Assembly (NCBI GenBank): GCA_005883575.1
Contig: VBFH01000028.1
Span: 25,948 to 89,947, forward strand
Source: Chloroflexota bacterium
Lineage (GTDB): Bacteria; Chloroflexota; Dormibacteria; Dormibacterales; Dormibacteraceae
Length of the DNA stretch: 64,000 nucleotides
Direction: 5' to 3'
Part shown: positions 53,569-63,456 of the stretch, in pieces
Layout: each line of letters opens with the position of its first letter
Position numbering within the stretch: position 1 is the first letter of the stretch
Notes under the pieces: model-generated
Told to the model about the DNA's origin: nothing
The model's input: the letters and a program-made list of their open reading frames with translations, nothing else
Database searches by the model: none
Translations under genes and position numbers: made by a program

Positions 53569-54597
53569 TTGACGGAGGAGCAAGCCGGCCGATCTCGGCC
53601 CACGATGCGGGACGTGGCCGCGCTCGCCAAAGTCAGCCTGAAGACCGTCTCCCGGGTCGTCAACGGCGAGTCCGGCGTATCGCCTCGGCTGACCAAGCGG
53701 GTGCTGTCGGCCAGCCACCGGCTCGCGTACCGGCACAACCTCACCGCGAGCACCCTGCGCCGGTCGGACGGCCGGAGCCTGACGATCGGGGTCGTGCTCG
53801 AGGACGTGGCGAACCCATTCGCCTCGACGCTCCACCGAGCGATCGAAGACGTCGCTGTTGCGCACAAGGTCCTGGTCCTCGCCGGCAGCTCCGACGAAGA
53901 CCCAGGCCGTGAGCGGCAGCTGGTGTCCGCTTTCGCCTCGCGTGGCGTCGACGGATTGATCATCCAGCCTTCGAGCCACGACCACAGGTATCTGCAAAGG
54001 GAGCGCAACACCGGCACCGCGGTCGTTTTCGTCGACCGGCCGCCGGCATTCCTGGTCGCGGACGCGGTCGTGACCGACAACGCCGCGGGAATCAGACGCG
54101 CCGTGCAGCACCTGGTCGAGCAGGGGCATCGGCGGATCGGGTACCTGGGCGACGTCCACTTGATCGCGACCGCGGCCGAGCGGCACCGGGGGTACGTCGA
54201 GGAGCTCGCGGAGCAGGGGATCGAGGTCGACCAATCGCTCATCCGACTCGACCTGCGCGGGATCGAAAAGGCCGAGGCCGCAGCGACCGAGCTGCTGACC
54301 TCCTCGCGTCCCCCGACCGCGTTGGTGGCCGGGCAGAACCTGATCACCATCGGTGCCTTTCGCGCGCTGCGCAAGCTGGACCTGCACCGGCGGGTCGCGT
54401 TGGTGGGGTTCGACGACTTTGTGCTTGCGGATCTCCTCGAACCCGGGATCACGGTCATCGCTCAGGACCCGGCGGCCATCGGCAAGACCGCCGCGGGCGT
54501 GCTCTTTCGACGCCTCGATGGGGATCGCTCGCCTTGGCAGGAGCACACCGTACGGACGCGGATGATCACGCGCGGCTCGGGAGAGATCCGTCCGTGA
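53569..54597 (+). CDS. LacI-family transcriptional regulator
   Basis: TMRDVAALAKVSLKTVSRVVNGESGVSPRLTKRVLSASHRLAYRHNLTASTLR...VALVGFDDFVLADLLEPGITVIAQDP. Confidence 0.95.
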   Translation: MTEEQAGRSRPTMRDVAALAKVSLKTVSRVVNGESGVSPRLTKRVLSASHRLAYRHNLTASTLRRSDGRSLTIGVVLEDVANPFASTLHRAIEDVAVAHKVLVLAGSSDEDPGRERQLVSAFASRGVDGLIIQPSSHDHRYLQRERNTGTAVVFVDRPPAFLVADAVVTDNAAGIRRAVQHLVEQGHRRIGYLGDVHLIATAAERHRGYVEELAEQGIEVDQSLIRLDLRGIEKAEAAATELLTSSRPPTALVAGQNLITIGAFRALRKLDLHRRVALVGFDDFVLADLLEPGITVIAQDPAAIGKTAAGVLFRRLDGDRSPWQEHTVRTRMITRGSGEIRP

Positions 54598-55508
54598 TCG
54601 TCGTCTGCGGCGAGGCGTTGATCGACATAATCCAGAACGGCGACGGCTCGCAGCGAGCCGCGCCCGGCGGTGGGCCGTTCAACACTGCGAGAGCGCTCGC
54701 GCGATTGGGCGTGCCGACCGCGTTTCTCGGTCACCTGTCAGAAGACAAGTTCGGTCGCGAGCTGTCCGATCTACTCGTGGCGGATGGGGCGAGTCTCGAG
54801 CTGGCGACGGTCGGACCCGAGCCGACGACCATCGCTGTCGCGGACGTCGACAGCCAGGGTTTCGCCGAGTACCAGTTCCTGGTCAAGGGCACGTCCGCGC
54901 CGAACCTGACGATGGAGATGCTGCCCGCGGAGTTCGCGCGCGACGTGAGCGCCCTCCATGTCGGCACGCTTGGGCTCGTGCTCGAACCGATGGCCTCGAC
55001 AATCGTCGAGCTGGTGCAGCGTGAGCGGGACGGCCGGTTGATCATGCTTGATCCGAACATCAGGATCGGGCTGACCGATGACTTCGACTACCGCGACCGG
55101 CTCAACACCCTGATTTCGGCGAGCACCATCGTCAAGGCAAGCGATTCGGATCTCGCCTGGATTCATGCCGACTGCGATTACACGGAAGCGGCGGATCGAA
55201 TCCTCGGCGAAGGGGTGAGGATGGTGGTTGTCACGCTGGGCGCCGACGGTGCATTTGGCGCTCATCGCGACCTCAGGATTCGCGTCGCCGCTCCGCCGGT
55301 CGAGGTCGTCGACACCATCGGCGCCGGGGACGCGTTCGGCGCCGGCCTCCTGGCGTGGCTGTACGACCATGACCTGATACGGCCCGAGCTGTCGCTCGAC
55401 GAAGACGAGCTCCGTTCCGCCCTTGCGTACGCGTGCCTTGCCGCGTCCCTCACCTGCGCGCGTGGCGGAGCCGACCCACCATGGAAACCAGAGATGGCTG
55501 AGGTCTAG
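54594..55508 (+). CDS. PfkB-family carbohydrate kinase
   Basis: VIVVCGEALIDIIQNGDGSQRAAPGGGPFNTARALARLGVPTAFLGHLSEDKFG...VVDTIGAGDAFGAGLLAWL; GTG start overlapping lacI-type stop. Confidence 0.94.
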   Translation: MIVVCGEALIDIIQNGDGSQRAAPGGGPFNTARALARLGVPTAFLGHLSEDKFGRELSDLLVADGASLELATVGPEPTTIAVADVDSQGFAEYQFLVKGTSAPNLTMEMLPAEFARDVSALHVGTLGLVLEPMASTIVELVQRERDGRLIMLDPNIRIGLTDDFDYRDRLNTLISASTIVKASDSDLAWIHADCDYTEAADRILGEGVRMVVVTLGADGAFGAHRDLRIRVAAPPVEVVDTIGAGDAFGAGLLAWLYDHDLIRPELSLDEDELRSALAYACLAASLTCARGGADPPWKPEMAEV

Positions 55509-55513
55509 CGAAA

Positions 55514-55891
55514 TTGGCCGACGCTCACTCGACCGAGGTCCGTTATCGCACCCGCTACCGCGATCGCGGCTGCGGTTTCGGCTGCGCCAGCTTTTTTCTG
55601 GTGCTGACAGCCGGCATCCTGTTGAGCCTATTCAACGCCGCCGTGGCGATTGGCGCGTCAGTACGCGTTCCGCTGACCGAGAGCAACTTGACGGTTGCCG
55701 GCTCGGTCGGGGCCAAGGGCAAGGCGGTGGCCGTGCTGCCCGACTATGCAGAAGGCAGGGTGGGTGGAAACCAGAACTTCTTCAACAGCTCCACGACGAT
55801 GACGATCTGGGTTGCCGAGGGCACCACGGTCGTGATCCTGGGCCATCAGGATGGGGCGCCCGCGATCGACCTCCACCTGGAGCTCCGCTAG
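55514..55891 (+). CDS. Small membrane-anchored hypothetical protein
   Basis: ADAHSTEVRYRTRYRDRGCGFGCASFFLVLTAGILLSLFNAAVAIGASVRVPLTESNLTVAGSV... Confidence 0.55.
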   Translation: MADAHSTEVRYRTRYRDRGCGFGCASFFLVLTAGILLSLFNAAVAIGASVRVPLTESNLTVAGSVGAKGKAVAVLPDYAEGRVGGNQNFFNSSTTMTIWVAEGTTVVILGHQDGAPAIDLHLELR

Positions 55892-55979
55892 GAGGCATCG
55901 CGGCGGATCGGTTCCGGCAGTGCGGTGCGTTTTAGATGAGAAGAGGTGCCTACGATGCCGCGTCGTGTTGAGGGGCCGT

Positions 55980-56160
55980 ATGGGCAAGCTGGAGCTGCCT
56001 GTCATCCTGACGGTGGAGCCGGAAGGCCGCGGATCGCGCTTCACGCGCCGGGTCGAGATGGAGATGCCGGGACTCATCGCGCCGCTCATGGGTGACTGGT
56101 TTCGCAAGCACAACGCAGGCTTTCGTCGCGAATCTCAAGCGCGTACTCGAGACCGGTTGA
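55980..56160 (+). pseudogene. C-terminal remnant of an SRPBCC-type protein, frameshifted at 56121-56123
   Basis: GKLELPVILTVEPEGRGSRFTRRVEMEMPGLIAPLMGDWFRKHNAGF then, after one extra T, FVANLKRVLETG*. Confidence 0.6.
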
Positions 56161-56241
56161 TCATCGAAAACATGGGTTGCCAATAGGTAGGTCGTGTGTT
56201 TGGGGGGGTCGGCCGCCCCGAGAAGGGCTGACCCTCCAGGG

Positions 56242-57861
56242 CTACGACGCGGTCAGGCTTGTCAGCCGGTCGAGATCAGGAGTCACGAGATCCGAGACTT
56301 CCTCGGAAGACCGGCTGAGAACGGTATTCAGGACACGGTCAAGTTCCTGCGCTGGGGCTGCAACGGATGCAGATCGGCGCCACGCAACGTGGCCGTCGGG
56401 CCGAACCAGAACCGCGCCGCTTTCGCCGACGCCATAACAACGTTGCCAAGCGTGCCGGTCGGTGTCGCGGCCACGAGAACGGTCCATGAGCGGAAATTCG
56501 AGCTCACGGGCGGCCTTGGTGACGGCAGCACGCCAACTCACGCCTCGAGGACCCGCGAGCAGAGTGAAATGAGGGCCGAACAGATCCAGGGTCGAAACTC
56601 GGCCAAGCCAGACGTGCGGAGCTCTCGAACCAGGACGCGCGCTTGGTACGAACTCACCACCCGCCCCGCTCGGTCGCTCGGTTCCGTCCGGATGGACGGC
56701 CGTCGACTGGTAGACGATGCCCAGATCGAAGTCGAGCGCGGAGCGATCGCCGACGTTGCCGCCGCCGGTGATCAGGCCCACGGAACGGTCCACGTTCTGT
56801 TGCCCAACCGGGCGGCGCTCGGCCTCATACGTTTCAAGCAGAGCGGGTCCAGCCCACCCTCGCAAGACGGCAGCCAGCTTCCAGCACAGGTTGTGAACGT
56901 CCTGAATGGCAGTGTTCATCCCCAAGCCGCCCGCCGGCGTCATACGGTGAGCGGCGTCGCCGGCAAGAAACACATTGCCCAACCGCAACCGCTCGGCACA
57001 ATCCGCCTCCATCCTCCACGGCACGATGCCGATGACGTCCACCTCCAGGCCTGGCACGCCGGCGCCCTTGCGAACGAGATCCACGGCCCTGACCTTGGTG
57101 ACGGCATCAGGCGTTTCGCCCTGCTCGGGGTGATATGGGATCGCAAACACCCAGCGCGACCCTCCATCGGTCGCGACGAACATGCCCATGACCTCTTCGT
57201 TCTGCACGAAGTGGAGAAAATTCCGGCCCATTGGAATATAGCGCCCAAGCGGAGCCGAGAAATGAATGCTCACGTTGTGGTTCAAGACCCCCGGGCCGAA
57301 CATGCGCACACCGAGTCGCTCCCGAACGGAGCTTCTGGATCCGTCGCATGCGATGAGATACCTGCATCTCACGTCGCGCCGCCGGCCATTCACTCGATCA
57401 CCGATCTGCGCTGTGATTCCATCGCATGTCTGGTCGAAACCCAACAGCTCGGTCCCGAACAGCAACTGCGCCTGGCGGTGTGAACATGCGGCCCGCAGCA
57501 GGATTGGCTCGAGCTCCTTCTGCGAACAAGAAGTCCATTCCGCCGGGCTGACGTCGAGATGATCCGGTCGGAAGGTCGGCGAGACATTGGGTTCGCTGTC
57601 GGTCAGCGCCCTCGAAAAAGCGATGCGCGGTTCGGCCTTGAAGGAGGCGCGGCTGACTTCGTCCTGGAGTCCGAGCGAGCGGAAGATCTCCATCGACCGG
57701 ACATTGATTCCGGTGGCACGGGGATAGATCGATGTCCCCGGGTGCTTTTCCACGGTCAGCGACTCGATGCCATGCTGGGAGAGCAGGATCGAGGCGCACA
57801 GACCTGCGGGCCCGGCACCCACGATCAGAACAGGAACCTCGATCACTCGCCCTGGGCTCAC
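56242..57861 (-). CDS. FAD-dependent aromatic monooxygenase (PheA/TfdB-like)
   Basis: VPVLIVGAGPAGLCASILLSQHGIESLTVEKHPGTSIYPRATGINVRSMEIFRSLGL...GNVFLAGDAAHRMTPAGGLGMNTAIQDVHNLCWKLAAVLRG. Confidence 0.94.
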   Translation of the reverse strand: MSPGRVIEVPVLIVGAGPAGLCASILLSQHGIESLTVEKHPGTSIYPRATGINVRSMEIFRSLGLQDEVSRASFKAEPRIAFSRALTDSEPNVSPTFRPDHLDVSPAEWTSCSQKELEPILLRAACSHRQAQLLFGTELLGFDQTCDGITAQIGDRVNGRRRDVRCRYLIACDGSRSSVRERLGVRMFGPGVLNHNVSIHFSAPLGRYIPMGRNFLHFVQNEEVMGMFVATDGGSRWVFAIPYHPEQGETPDAVTKVRAVDLVRKGAGVPGLEVDVIGIVPWRMEADCAERLRLGNVFLAGDAAHRMTPAGGLGMNTAIQDVHNLCWKLAAVLRGWAGPALLETYEAERRPVGQQNVDRSVGLITGGGNVGDRSALDFDLGIVYQSTAVHPDGTERPSGAGGEFVPSARPGSRAPHVWLGRVSTLDLFGPHFTLLAGPRGVSWRAAVTKAARELEFPLMDRSRGRDTDRHAWQRCYGVGESGAVLVRPDGHVAWRRSASVAAPAQELDRVLNTVLSRSSEEVSDLVTPDLDRLTSLTAS

Positions 57862-58052
57862 GCCGAAGCCTCCTGACGCGCGTGCAGCGCGCCATCGGCC
57901 GGTCGCGGCCGTGCCTGGCGGCTGGGCAGGCTGGATCGGGTGGCCTGAACCTGAAGCTCGGTTTCGCGCTTGGCTTGCAGGTAGTACATGTAGGCGATCC
58001 GATCGGCTGCCGCGAACGCTTCTACGAGTGCATCACCGACTGTCTTCCACAT
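57858..58052 (-). CDS. 64-aa protein translationally coupled to FAD monooxygenase
   Basis: MWKTVGDALVEAFAAADRIAYMYYLQAKRETELQVQATRSSLPSRQARPRPADGALHARQEASA; RBS GGAGTAGGAGAG; overlaps monooxygenase start. Confidence 0.6.
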   Translation of the reverse strand: MWKTVGDALVEAFAAADRIAYMYYLQAKRETELQVQATRSSLPSRQARPRPADGALHARQEASA

Positions 58053-58130
58053 CTCTCCTACTCCTCCAGGTGAATGGACCCACTGTGGCCTTTGGCGACG
58101 TCCCTGCCATCGGGAGGAGTACGGAGGCTG

Positions 58131-58152
58131 GTACTGAAAGTCAGTACTGAAA
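58131..58152. promoter_or_regulatory. Direct repeats GTACTGAAA x2 (13-bp period) upstream of the 64-aa gene/FAD monooxygenase pair
   Basis: GTACTGAAAGTCAGTACTGAAA; includes palindrome CAGTACTG. Confidence 0.5.
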
Positions 58153-58165
58153 ACGGCGCGACCGC

Positions 58166-61111
58166 TTAGCGCGACGGGCTTCTTTTGGCGATCCAGGCCG
58201 CGAGCTGGGACCTCGAGTTGAATCCCAGCTTGTCGCAAACATTCTTGACATGGCTTTCGGCCGTGCGCTCCGAGAGGTGGAGGCGCGTTGCAATTGCCCG
58301 GTTGGACAGCCCCTCCGCGACCAGCGCCGCGACCTCCATCTCGCGGTTCGACAGGGGGTGATCGAAAACGCCTTTCACCTTCAGGTCGGTAGCCAACCGC
58401 GTCGCGCGGTCCAGCCAGGGCCTCATGCCGAGCTCTCGAGAGGTCGCGATCGCAGATTCGAGGAGTTGTCTTGCCCGGCGAAGATCTGCACCTTTGCCAT
58501 GTTTCCGCAACATCTCCGCATAGGCGATCTGGCTGCGGACAAGAAGTGGAGGTGCGCCCATGAGCCGCTCAAATTCGATCGCATGCTCGAAATGGTCAAC
58601 CGATTCATCCCATCGCTCGAGGGTCCCGGCCAGCATGCCAAGGTATCGGGACACCGATCCGTAGAGGCCGGCGCCACCGGCCGACACGTTCAGGCGGTCG
58701 AATGGACGAAGGCGCGTGTAGACAGCCGCGGCGAGATCTCTGTCGTCAAGCAAGGTGATCGCTTCGGTGAGAAGGGCCATCGCCGGCAGCCACGCCATAG
58801 GCGGCCCAACGTTGTCGAGCCCGGCGGCTGCGACCTGGCGCAGCGCCAGGCCGGCATCCTCTAGACGCCCGCTCATTGCCAGCGGGCCGGCCGCAAAAGC
58901 CGCGGTGAGCGTTTGTGAGCCGGCCAGCGGGCCGATGAATTCACTCATCGCCTGGAACCCTGCCTCCATCCCGCCGACGAAGGTGGCTTTGCCCAAGACA
59001 TGAGTCAGATACGTAAACTCGGCCGGACCATGGCGTCCCTGGCGGCCAAGCTGCCGTGCCTCTTCAGCCGATCTTCCAGCCTCGTCGAACCTTCCCCTCA
59101 ACAACTCGAGCCATGATCGGAATTGCAAGGTGCGCCAGCGGGCCAGCGGCTGGCGCAATTCCTCGGCATGACTCGCCTGCGTCGCCAGCGCAACCTCGGC
59201 TTCATCGATCCGTCCCAACTGGATGAGCGCATCGATCCGCCACGCGTGGCCCCACTGGGCGATCGAGGAGCGACCAGTCTCCTGCGCCAAACGGAGGGTC
59301 CGGTCCGCCAGCTCGAGCCTCTCATCGACACCATCAGGCCCCGAGGTGGCCATCTGACGAGCATGGATCCCGGCGAAGATCACGTCGGGGTCAGCCGCGT
59401 CCTCAGCCAGTCGCGCAGCCTCGCGACTCGATTCCTCGGCAGCCCGCTCGTCAGCGGCATCACCTGTCTGCATCAACGCAACCGTCAGCTGGCTCAACAC
59501 CTGGATCCTGAGTGATGTGTCGTCGGTGAGGCGACGCATCGCGCGATTACAGAGGCGCTTGATTTCGACGCTGAGGCCGGGGCCGCCCACGCCACGGACG
59601 ACCAGTGCCGCTCGGGCTAGAAGGTCGCCATCGTCCAGCTTCTCCGCCAGCTGCGACACTTCCTCTGCCGCCCGCATGGCGCCGCCGATGTCACCAGCCA
59701 GATAACGGGCCCGGCCGAGATCCAGAACGAGATCCGCACGTTCTGATGCGTCTGGTGGAGGGGCCTTGGCCAGCGCCATGTCGAACATCCGGACCGCCTC
59801 TTCGTAAGCAAGCTCGGACAATGCCCGTCGGCCGGCCTCCGTCGCGTACTCGAGGGCTTTGGGTCGGAACGAATCGTCCAGTTCCAATGCTTCGATGAAG
59901 TGGTACGCGAGCTGCGGGACAGGCTTGCCAGATTGGCCGCCACTCCGTTGCTCGAGGACGAGAGCGATGCGCCCGTGGAGCTCAGCCCTGCGAGCGGTCG
60001 ACAAGCTGTGGTAGACCGAGTCTCGGACAAGGCCGTGGGCAAACCCGTAACCGCCACCAGCTCGGATGACAATCCCGCTGGCAACCGCTTCATCGAGCAG
60101 GTCGAGCATCCGCGTCCGCCCGACCTGGGTGATCGCTTCGAGGAAATCGAGGTGCCAGTCCTGCCCGGCCACGGCTGCGACCTGCAGAAGCTGTCTGCAG
60201 TCATCCGGTAAACGGGCAATGCTCTGCCGCAGCAAGGCGTCGACTCCGTGAGGGACGTTATCAACCGCACCCGAGACGCTCGAGTGGCGCGAATCCGATT
60301 CCTCCCTTTCGAATGTCTTGGCAAGCTCGGTCAGGAAGAACGGGTTGCCTGCGGTTTGCGACAGCAGCCGGTGGACGACCCGCGCCTCAGGCTCGAACCC
60401 AGTCAAAGCCCGAAACATAGTCGCCACATCGGCCTGCATCAGCCCCAAGACTTGGATTTCCGTCGTTCCGCCCGAACGAACCAGGTCGGCCAGATGAATC
60501 CGTAGCGGATGGCCGGATGGGAGCTCGCGGTCTCGATAGGTCACGATCACCATCAGAGAGGACTGCGCGAGAGCGCGCGCCAGCAGCTCAAGCAGCAGCA
60601 CTGACGGGGCGTCGGCCCAGTGCATGTCGTCGAGCACGAGCAAGATCGGCCGCTCGGTCGACGCATCCACGAGCAACTGGATTACGGAGTCGTAGATGCC
60701 GAAACGGGTGGTTTCCTCGTCCACGGATGGGCGGCTGACATCCGCAAAATGGCGGCGCAGGTCCGGAACGATCTGCAGGACCTGGGCCAACCCAGGGCCC
60801 GCAAGGCGGCCAAACTCCTCGGGTCCGCGATCCTTAAGCAACGAGCGGAGGATCTGTATCCACGGCCAATAAGGGGGTGCACCTTCAGCCTGGGTCGATC
60901 GGCCCCACAAGACTGCGACGCCGCGGGTCCGCGCCTCGAGCCTGATGCGCTCGGCCAGGCGCGTCTTGCCGATGCCCGGCTCCCCGCTCAGAAGAAAGAG
61001 GCCGCCGTTTCGCTCGAACACGCCATCAAGGCCGGCAAGCAGCTGCTTGAGCTCGGCTTTCCGGCCGACGAAGACATTTGGCGTCGTGTCTCGCGTCCGG
61101 AGTTCACCCAT
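58166..61111 (-). CDS. Large AAA-ATPase/TPR LuxR-family regulator (LAL type)
   Basis: VFVGRKAELKQLLAGLDGVFERNGGLFLLSGEPGIGKTRLAERI...; C-terminal LSNREMEVAALVAEGLSNRAIATRLHLSERTAESHVKNVCDKLGFNSRSQLAAWI. Confidence 0.94.
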   Translation of the reverse strand: MGELRTRDTTPNVFVGRKAELKQLLAGLDGVFERNGGLFLLSGEPGIGKTRLAERIRLEARTRGVAVLWGRSTQAEGAPPYWPWIQILRSLLKDRGPEEFGRLAGPGLAQVLQIVPDLRRHFADVSRPSVDEETTRFGIYDSVIQLLVDASTERPILLVLDDMHWADAPSVLLLELLARALAQSSLMVIVTYRDRELPSGHPLRIHLADLVRSGGTTEIQVLGLMQADVATMFRALTGFEPEARVVHRLLSQTAGNPFFLTELAKTFEREESDSRHSSVSGAVDNVPHGVDALLRQSIARLPDDCRQLLQVAAVAGQDWHLDFLEAITQVGRTRMLDLLDEAVASGIVIRAGGGYGFAHGLVRDSVYHSLSTARRAELHGRIALVLEQRSGGQSGKPVPQLAYHFIEALELDDSFRPKALEYATEAGRRALSELAYEEAVRMFDMALAKAPPPDASERADLVLDLGRARYLAGDIGGAMRAAEEVSQLAEKLDDGDLLARAALVVRGVGGPGLSVEIKRLCNRAMRRLTDDTSLRIQVLSQLTVALMQTGDAADERAAEESSREAARLAEDAADPDVIFAGIHARQMATSGPDGVDERLELADRTLRLAQETGRSSIAQWGHAWRIDALIQLGRIDEAEVALATQASHAEELRQPLARWRTLQFRSWLELLRGRFDEAGRSAEEARQLGRQGRHGPAEFTYLTHVLGKATFVGGMEAGFQAMSEFIGPLAGSQTLTAAFAAGPLAMSGRLEDAGLALRQVAAAGLDNVGPPMAWLPAMALLTEAITLLDDRDLAAAVYTRLRPFDRLNVSAGGAGLYGSVSRYLGMLAGTLERWDESVDHFEHAIEFERLMGAPPLLVRSQIAYAEMLRKHGKGADLRRARQLLESAIATSRELGMRPWLDRATRLATDLKVKGVFDHPLSNREMEVAALVAEGLSNRAIATRLHLSERTAESHVKNVCDKLGFNSRSQLAAWIAKRSPSR

Positions 61112-61272
61112 CGTCCGACTCCCTTCAGGGCACATCCTAGGTGTCGGGCGCCCTGGCGAAAGCTCCCACGACTAGGTGGGAGCCCTGATGCGAACTGCCG
61201 CGGAAAACCCCTAGCTTCTGCAAATGCAATCTCAAGAGGGTTCCACCGCCAGATGACCGAGCGAGGTGAGGA

Positions 61273-63369
61273 ATGAGGGCCCGGCAACCTGATCGCCAAG
61301 GCCATACCGTTCAAGCGGGTGTGCGGCTCCACTGGGAGCTCTATGGGGAGGGCGAGCGGACACTGTTTTTCCTTCCGCCGTGGTCGATCATCCATTCCCG
61401 GCATTGGAAATTCCAAGTTGCGGCCCTGGCGCGGCACTGTCGCGTGCTCGTGATGGACGGTCGTGGCAACGGCCTCTCCGACCATCCCCTCGACCCAGAC
61501 GCTTACACCGATGAGGGGTTCGCGGCCGATGCGCTTGCGGTCATGGACGACACCAATACCGCGACCGCTGCGCTGGTGTCACTCTCGGCGGGTGCACGAT
61601 GGGCGCTCTTGCTCGCGGCTGAGCATCCCGAGCGGGTCACAGCCGCCGTCTTCATCGCGCCGGCTGTGCCGCTTGCTCCGTGGAATCCTTTCAGGCTGGC
61701 AGCGACGGCACTGTTCGATCAGGAGCAAGAGGAGTACGTCGACTGGATGAAGTACAACGCCAACTACTGGTTGCGCGACCACCGGGGATTCCTCGAGTTC
61801 CTTTTCGGTCGGGCGTTCCCTGAGCCGCATTCTTCGAAGCCGATCGAGGACACGGTCAGCTGGGGACTGGATACGACTCCAGAGGTGCTCATTGCAACCG
61901 CCCGTCACGTTCTGAGTCAGCAGGCCACGACCGAATTGAGCCGGCGTGTCTCCTGTCCAGTCCTCGTGATTCACGGAGATGCCGACGAGATCGTTCTTCA
62001 CGAGAACGGTGCTGCCCTGGCCGGCCTTACCGGCGGCCGGCTCCTGACGATGGAGGAGTCGGGCCATTGCCCGCACGTCCGCGATCCGGTGGCGGTCAAT
62101 CTCGCTCTGCGCGAGTTCCTGCTTCCGACATCGGCGCCATCAACTCGCAGGAGAGCGGTGCGCCGGCGCCGTCGAGCACTCTATGTGTCATCGCCAATCG
62201 GTCTAGGCCACGCGCGCCGTGATGTTGCTATCGCTCAAGAGCTGCGACAGCTGGTCCCTGACCTGGAGATCGATTGGCTTGCGCAGGACCCGGTGACACG
62301 AGTCCTCCAGGCGCATGGCGAGCGGATTCACCCATTGAGCCAGGAACTGGCGAGCGAATCGCAGCACATCGAGCTTGAGTCCAGCTCCCACCACCTTCAT
62401 GTTTTCGAAGCCTGGCGCCGGATGGACGAGATCCTCCTTTCCAACTTCATGGTGTTCCTGGACGCGGTGCGCAAACGCGAATACGACCTCTGGATCGGCG
62501 ATGAGGCGTGGGAGGTCGACTATTACCTGCACGAGAACCCCGAGCTGAAACAGGCTGCTTATGTCTGGCTGACGGACTTCGTTGGTTGGTTGCCGATGCC
62601 GGCCCATGGCGAACGCGACATTGCGCTGACTGCCGACTACAACGCAGAGATGATCGAGCAGGTCGAGCGCTTTCCACGATTGCGTGACCGGGCCATCTTC
62701 ATCGGGCGGCCCGAAGATGTCGTTCCCGGCACATTTGGACCTGGGCTGCCGGAGATGCGAGCATGGACCGAGCGACATTACGAGTTCACAGGCGGCTACA
62801 TCCTCGGACTGAACCACCAGGCGATCTTCGATCGCGGCGAGCTGCGCCGCCGGCTCGGCTACCGGGACGATGACGTCGTCTGCATCGCCTCCGTCGGCGG
62901 CTCGGGCGTAGGCGCGGAGTTGCTGGGTCGGCTGATGAAGGCGTTTCCAACGGCACGACGGAGGGTCCCCGGACTGCGAATGGTTGCTGTCGCCGGCCCC
63001 CGTGTCGACGTCGGCACCCTTCCCAGTGTGAAAGGTGTCGAGGTGCGTGGTTTCGTCCCCGACCTGAATCTTCATCTGGCGGCATGCGATGTGGCTCTAA
63101 CGCAGGGCGGCCTCAGCACGACCATGGAGCTGACTGCGGCCCGCCGTCCCTTTCTCTACTTCCCTTTGCGCGACCACTGCGAGCAGAACTTCCACGTCAG
63201 GCACCGACTCAATCGATATCGAGCCGGCAGATGCATGGACTTCGACGAGGCGACGCCCTCAAACATTGCCCACGCAATCGAGACCCTCGTGGCGCAGCCC
63301 GTGGAGTACCGCGAGGTCGAAACCGGGACGGCTGCCCGGGCCGCGAAACTGATCGCAGAGCTCTTGTAA
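61273..63369 (+). CDS. Alpha/beta hydrolase-glycosyltransferase (GT-B/GT28-like) fusion protein
   Basis: N-term: LMDGRGNGLSDHPLD-type hydrolase with VSLSAGARWALLLAAEHP and VLVIHGDADEIVLHENG; C-term: RALYVSSPIGLGHARRDVAIAQELRQLVPDLEIDWLAQDP...GFVPDLNLHLAACDVALTQGGLSTTMELTAARRPFLYFPLRDHCEQNFHV. Confidence 0.85.
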   Translation: MRARQPDRQGHTVQAGVRLHWELYGEGERTLFFLPPWSIIHSRHWKFQVAALARHCRVLVMDGRGNGLSDHPLDPDAYTDEGFAADALAVMDDTNTATAALVSLSAGARWALLLAAEHPERVTAAVFIAPAVPLAPWNPFRLAATALFDQEQEEYVDWMKYNANYWLRDHRGFLEFLFGRAFPEPHSSKPIEDTVSWGLDTTPEVLIATARHVLSQQATTELSRRVSCPVLVIHGDADEIVLHENGAALAGLTGGRLLTMEESGHCPHVRDPVAVNLALREFLLPTSAPSTRRRAVRRRRRALYVSSPIGLGHARRDVAIAQELRQLVPDLEIDWLAQDPVTRVLQAHGERIHPLSQELASESQHIELESSSHHLHVFEAWRRMDEILLSNFMVFLDAVRKREYDLWIGDEAWEVDYYLHENPELKQAAYVWLTDFVGWLPMPAHGERDIALTADYNAEMIEQVERFPRLRDRAIFIGRPEDVVPGTFGPGLPEMRAWTERHYEFTGGYILGLNHQAIFDRGELRRRLGYRDDDVVCIASVGGSGVGAELLGRLMKAFPTARRRVPGLRMVAVAGPRVDVGTLPSVKGVEVRGFVPDLNLHLAACDVALTQGGLSTTMELTAARRPFLYFPLRDHCEQNFHVRHRLNRYRAGRCMDFDEATPSNIAHAIETLVAQPVEYREVETGTAARAAKLIAELL

Positions 63370-63406
63370 CCCCGGTTCGTGGCCCGGGCCGTTTCAAAAC
63401 GCGGCC

Positions 63407-63439
63407 AAAAAAAGGAGACCGGCCCCGCGATGGGGCCGG
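63407..63439 (-). terminator. Intrinsic terminator of SnoaL-like gene (minus strand)
   Basis: Minus strand: CCGGCCCC-ATCGC-GGGGCCGG then TCTCC and TTTTTTT. Confidence 0.65.
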
Positions 63440-63456
63440 GCCATGAGTGTCGGTGG

